Shown: one piece after another, positions 42,303 to 44,628 of the stretch
Layout of the letters: each line of letters opens with the position of its first letter
Position numbering within the stretch: position 1 is the first letter of the stretch
Source of the DNA: Clostridium thailandense
Lineage (GTDB): Bacteria; Bacillota; Clostridia; Clostridiales; Clostridiaceae
Direction: 5' to 3'
Assembly: GCF_019207025.1 (NCBI RefSeq)
Contig: NZ_JAEEGC010000006.1
Span: 1-44,628 of the forward strand
Length of the DNA stretch: 44,628 nucleotides
The notes under the pieces: generated by a model
Seen by the model: only the letters and a program-made list of their open reading frames with translations
Database searches by the model: none
Told to the model about the DNA's origin: nothing
Program-made: the position numbers and the translations under genes

Positions 42303-43924
42303 ATTGAATATATCATTTTTTTATATAACTCCGGAACTACATTAAAAGAATATGAGATATTTAATCTTTCGGTATATTTATGAAAATCCTTACCTTCTCC
42401 ACCAAAAACAATACCTGGAATGTTTAGTTTTTCTAAAGCTTCTAATGGCAGCTTATAGTTCATTCCATATCCAACAATATTTGATGATAGATTATTTAAA
42501 TTTTTATTTTTATTCATTCCAGTATAACTCAAATCACATATTCCCATGAAAAAGTCTTCTTTTATGATATTCTCATTAAAGTCGTCCTTGGCAAATTTTA
42601 TTGTTTTGTCTATAGCTTCTATAAAACTTATACTTTTTTCATCTAACCCTTGCAAGTATTTATGAGGATAATATGGAGGAATAAATGAAACTATTATCAT
42701 TGGACCCTTATTACTATACTTCTCATAAGTCTCTTTAACAATATTTATAGCAATTGTTTGATTATCCATTTTTTCTTTTTTCCAGAGGTCAACCTTAGTT
42801 TTTATGCATCCATCAAAATCTTCAACTTCAGATTTAACCTTCTCAAGCAACTCTCCATAAGTCATTACACAAGCTTTATTCTCTAAATATTGGACTTTAT
42901 CTGGAGACTTCTTCATAAATCTATCTCTTTTTTGCTTTAGGTCTTCCAAAACATTATTAAAAGCTTCTAAACTCAATAACTTTAATTTGTTCATAAGTTT
43001 ACCTTCTGAAGTATTTAAAGTTAACAGATTATAATATGCCGCAGCGTATAAAGGAGTCTGCACAGAATATAATTCTTTCAAGTCCGTCTGCTTTAAACAT
43101 GTCGGCGGTGAAGTAACAGTACTATTTACTTGGTCAGAAAAATCAGAATTAGCTTCTAATAATTTATTTATTTCAGAAGTTAAAGCATTAGGATTCAAAC
43201 CTTTAAGTGGCTCTCCTACATGAGTTTCTTTTCCAACACAAAAAAATAAAGGCATTATCTTTCCTACAGTTCCCATATATATTCTTTTAATGTTTTCATT
43301 TCGATTCTTTGGTATGCAGCATTCCGAAATTATAGCTCCTGAATAATCATACTTTTTTTCATCTTGCAATTTAGAAAGAAATGGTACTGCTGCAACCATA
43401 CCTTCTGAATTGCTTTCTTCACCTGCTACTGCTAGAAATAATAAATTTCCTTTAAAGCTTCTTTCCTTACTAAACTCTCTAATTATTTCTATATCCAAAG
43501 CTATACCATATTTCATATCAGAAGTTCCTCTGCCGAAAATCCATTCACCGGATTCAAAATCTAACAAAGCTTCTTTATCTAGATTTAACTCACTAATTCT
43601 TTTTGTACATTCCTTAATATTAAAAGCTATGGATTTTAAGTGTCCAAATTCTTCTATTCCAACCACATCTGAATGGCCTGTTAATATTAATGTGTTGCTG
43701 GACTTTTCTTTTCCTTCTACAATTGCCCACACAAATTTTCTTCTATATAAATCTTCATCTATATCTTCTATTCCAAAATTTTGTTTGTTATTTTTAAAAT
43801 ATGGCATCTCAGATAACATACAATATATTTTTTCAGATGTTAAATTTTCACTTTCTGTACCTGATATTCCTGGTATAGAAACTAGTTTTTCTAGAGTATC
43901 ATATATCTTTTCACTTAAAGTCAT
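42293..43924 (-). CDS. M20-family peptidase, RocB-like
   Basis: 543 residues. Zinc-peptidase motifs of the M20 family are clear: LILTGHSDVVGIEEFG (metal His and Asp about 80-82), FGRGTSDMKYGIAL (bridging Asp) and LAVAGEESNSEG (catalytic and metal glutamates). The length and insert fit RocB-like proteins, annotated as arginine-utilisation proteins, whose reaction is not established. It is cytosolic. GGGGGA precedes the ATG. The gene stands alone and ends within the palindromic element at 42141-42302. Confidence 0.87.
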   Translation of the reverse strand: MTLSEKIYDTLEKLVSIPGISGTESENLTSEKIYCMLSEMPYFKNNKQNFGIEDIDEDLYRRKFVWAIVEGKEKSSNTLILTGHSDVVGIEEFGHLKSIAFNIKECTKRISELNLDKEALLDFESGEWIFGRGTSDMKYGIALDIEIIREFSKERSFKGNLLFLAVAGEESNSEGMVAAVPFLSKLQDEKKYDYSGAIISECCIPKNRNENIKRIYMGTVGKIMPLFFCVGKETHVGEPLKGLNPNALTSEINKLLEANSDFSDQVNSTVTSPPTCLKQTDLKELYSVQTPLYAAAYYNLLTLNTSEGKLMNKLKLLSLEAFNNVLEDLKQKRDRFMKKSPDKVQYLENKACVMTYGELLEKVKSEVEDFDGCIKTKVDLWKKEKMDNQTIAINIVKETYEKYSNKGPMIIVSFIPPYYPHKYLQGLDEKSISFIEAIDKTIKFAKDDFNENIIKEDFFMGICDLSYTGMNKNKNLNNLSSNIVGYGMNYKLPLEALEKLNIPGIVFGGEGKDFHKYTERLNISYSFNVVPELYKKMIYSILK

Positions 43925-43993
43925 TTTGACTCCCCCATTCTATACTATTCTATGATTATATACTAAATTATCACAAATTTAAAATAACATATA

Positions 43994-44027
43994 AAACAAA
44001 AACACTAGGATAAATATCCTAGTGTTT
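43994..44027 (-). terminator. Terminator of the 23S-tRNA unit
   Basis: A 10-bp stem AACACTAGGA with TCCTAGTGTT followed on the minus strand by TTTGTTTTAT, just after tRNA-Pro. Confidence 0.85.
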
Positions 44028-44029
44028 TT

Positions 44030-44105
44030 TGGTCGGGGTGACAGGGATTGAACCTGCGACCTCATGGTCCCAAACCACGCGCGCTCCCATCTGCGCCACA
44101 CCCCG
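44030..44105 (-). tRNA. tRNA-Pro(TGG)
   Basis: A 76-nt cloverleaf with CGGGGTG acceptor arm, TGG anticodon in TTTGGGA, GGTTCAATCCC T-arm and encoded CCA. Confidence 0.95.
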
Positions 44106-44114
44106 TTAATTAAT

Positions 44115-44188
44115 TGGAGCGGGTGAAGGGAATCGAACCCTCGTAACTAGCTTGGAAGGCTAGCACTCTACCATTGAGTTACACCCGC
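44115..44188 (-). tRNA. tRNA-Gly(TCC), copy 2
   Basis: Same sequence as the copy at 36136-36209: TCC anticodon, encoded CCA. Here it follows the 23S rRNA and precedes tRNA-Pro. Confidence 0.95.
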
Positions 44189-44474
44189 ATATACTGATTT
44201 CTTCTAAATCTTCGATTTAGCTAAAGAATCAGTACTCCTCAGCTCTGCTGAGTGAGTTTCCTATTAAAATTGCTATAAGCTTCGCATTTCTTCGTCAGCT
44301 CCCTCCCTCCGGTGCTCATTTACAGCAAGTAAACTCTGCTCCTCGCTCCAGTGCTTCCTTGACCTGCTCGCTTCTATCAATTTTCTTGTTACTCTTTGTT
44401 TTTAAAAAATTAAAGATTGCTCTCTGAAAATTGCACAGTGCTGATTCTTTAGCTGTAGAGTTTCATTAAACATT
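44189..44474 (-). other. Spacer between 23S rRNA and tRNA-Gly, no 5S
   Basis: The 286-nt spacer has a long hairpin at about 44190-44232 (ACTGATT...AATCAGT with inner CTAAATC/GATTTAG) and a small one at 44238-44252 (CTCAGC/GCTGAG), probably rRNA processing stems. It contains no 5S-like sequence. Confidence 0.65.
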
Positions 44475-44628
44475 TGGTCAAGCCCTCGACCTATTAGTAT
44501 CAGTCAGCTGAACATGTTACCACGCTTACACCTCTGACCTATCAACCTTGTGTTCTTCAAGGGGTCTTACTAGCTTACGCTATGGGAAATCTAATCTTGA
44601 GGTGGGCTTCACGCTTAGATGCTTTCAG
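44475..44628 (-). rRNA. rrl: 23S ribosomal RNA, 3' end (partial)
   Basis: The minus strand from the window edge carries the conserved 23S end: CTGAAAGCATCTAAGCG, CCCACCTCAAGATTAGAT, then CTGATACTAATAGGTCGAGG and GGCTTGACC at 44476. The rest lies beyond the window. Confidence 0.95.

Noticed and set aside
42153..42383. A 76-codon open frame through the palindromic element
   Set aside because: It crosses an inverted repeat and the 3' end of the peptidase gene; it lacks a ribosome binding site and protein-like composition.
43410..43955. A 181-codon open frame on the plus strand opposite the peptidase gene
   Set aside because: It lies entirely opposite a gene with clear M20 motifs, has no ribosome binding site and the product matches nothing.
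1..44628. CRISPR arrays, transposase genes, phage genes or integrases
   Set aside because: I saw no regularly spaced direct repeats and no transposase, integrase or phage structural protein among the translated frames.

Overview
The window looks like chromosomal DNA of a low-GC, amino-acid-fermenting Clostridium-type Firmicute. The evidence is AT-rich DNA, strong purine-rich ribosome binding sites, a complete Clostridium-type ornithine fermentation operon behind a sigma-54 promoter, clostridial rRNA/tRNA units, and two riboswitch classes common in this group (c-di-GMP-II and yybP-ykoY). Nearly all genes are on the minus strand.

Region 1 (about 180-22190, minus strand) is an extracellular or capsular polysaccharide locus. 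Read in the direction of transcription it holds an atypical LuxR-type regulator behind a c-di-GMP-II riboswitch, then galU, a second atypical LuxR regulator, the four dTDP-L-rhamnose genes (rfbB, rfbA, rfbD, rfbC), a block of glycosyltransferases with an epimerase, a radical SAM/SPASM protein, a Wzy-like polymerase, a Wzx-like flippase and a ParB-like/nucleotidyltransferase-like protein. A second unit follows: a Wzz/CpsC-like chain-length protein, a degenerate CpsD-like ATPase and an NTP_transf_5 nucleotidyltransferase. The galU and wzz units share a homologous upstream region with a palindrome (perfect before galU, ATACTACCTAGGTAGTAT) placed 53 bp upstream of a TATTAT box in both. Remnants of LuxR gene 3' ends sit just before wzz and just before one glycosyltransferase. 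My reading is that c-di-GMP controls synthesis of a phosphorylation-independent LuxR activator that switches on the polysaccharide operons.

Region 2 (22500-24130) holds a VanZ-family gene and a broken HD-GYP (c-di-GMP phosphodiesterase) gene.

Region 3 (24130-35520, minus strand) is ornithine fermentation: a PAS/AAA+/Fis sigma-54 activator, a near-consensus -24/-12 promoter with upstream dyads, then ortA, ortB, oraS, oraE, a MutL/GlmL-like ATPase, orr and ord, followed by an APC-family amino acid permease. Together these convert L- and D-ornithine through 2,4-diaminopentanoate to alanine and acetyl-CoA.

Region 4 (35680-36260 and 43990-44628, minus strand) holds stable RNAs: a separate tRNA-Gly/Arg/Gln/Gly-5S unit with a perfect sigma-A promoter, and the 3' end of a 23S rRNA followed directly by tRNA-Gly and tRNA-Pro with no 5S. 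Between them lie a manganese-riboswitch-controlled TerC gene (+), a fructose PTS operon fruR-fruK-fruA (-), a HAD phosphatase (+), a long palindromic repeat element, and a RocB-like M20 peptidase (-).

The best candidate for something not yet described is the inferred regulatory circuit: c-di-GMP-II riboswitch, atypical LuxR, shared palindromic operator, polysaccharide operons. The LuxR-derived module scars inside the locus support it.
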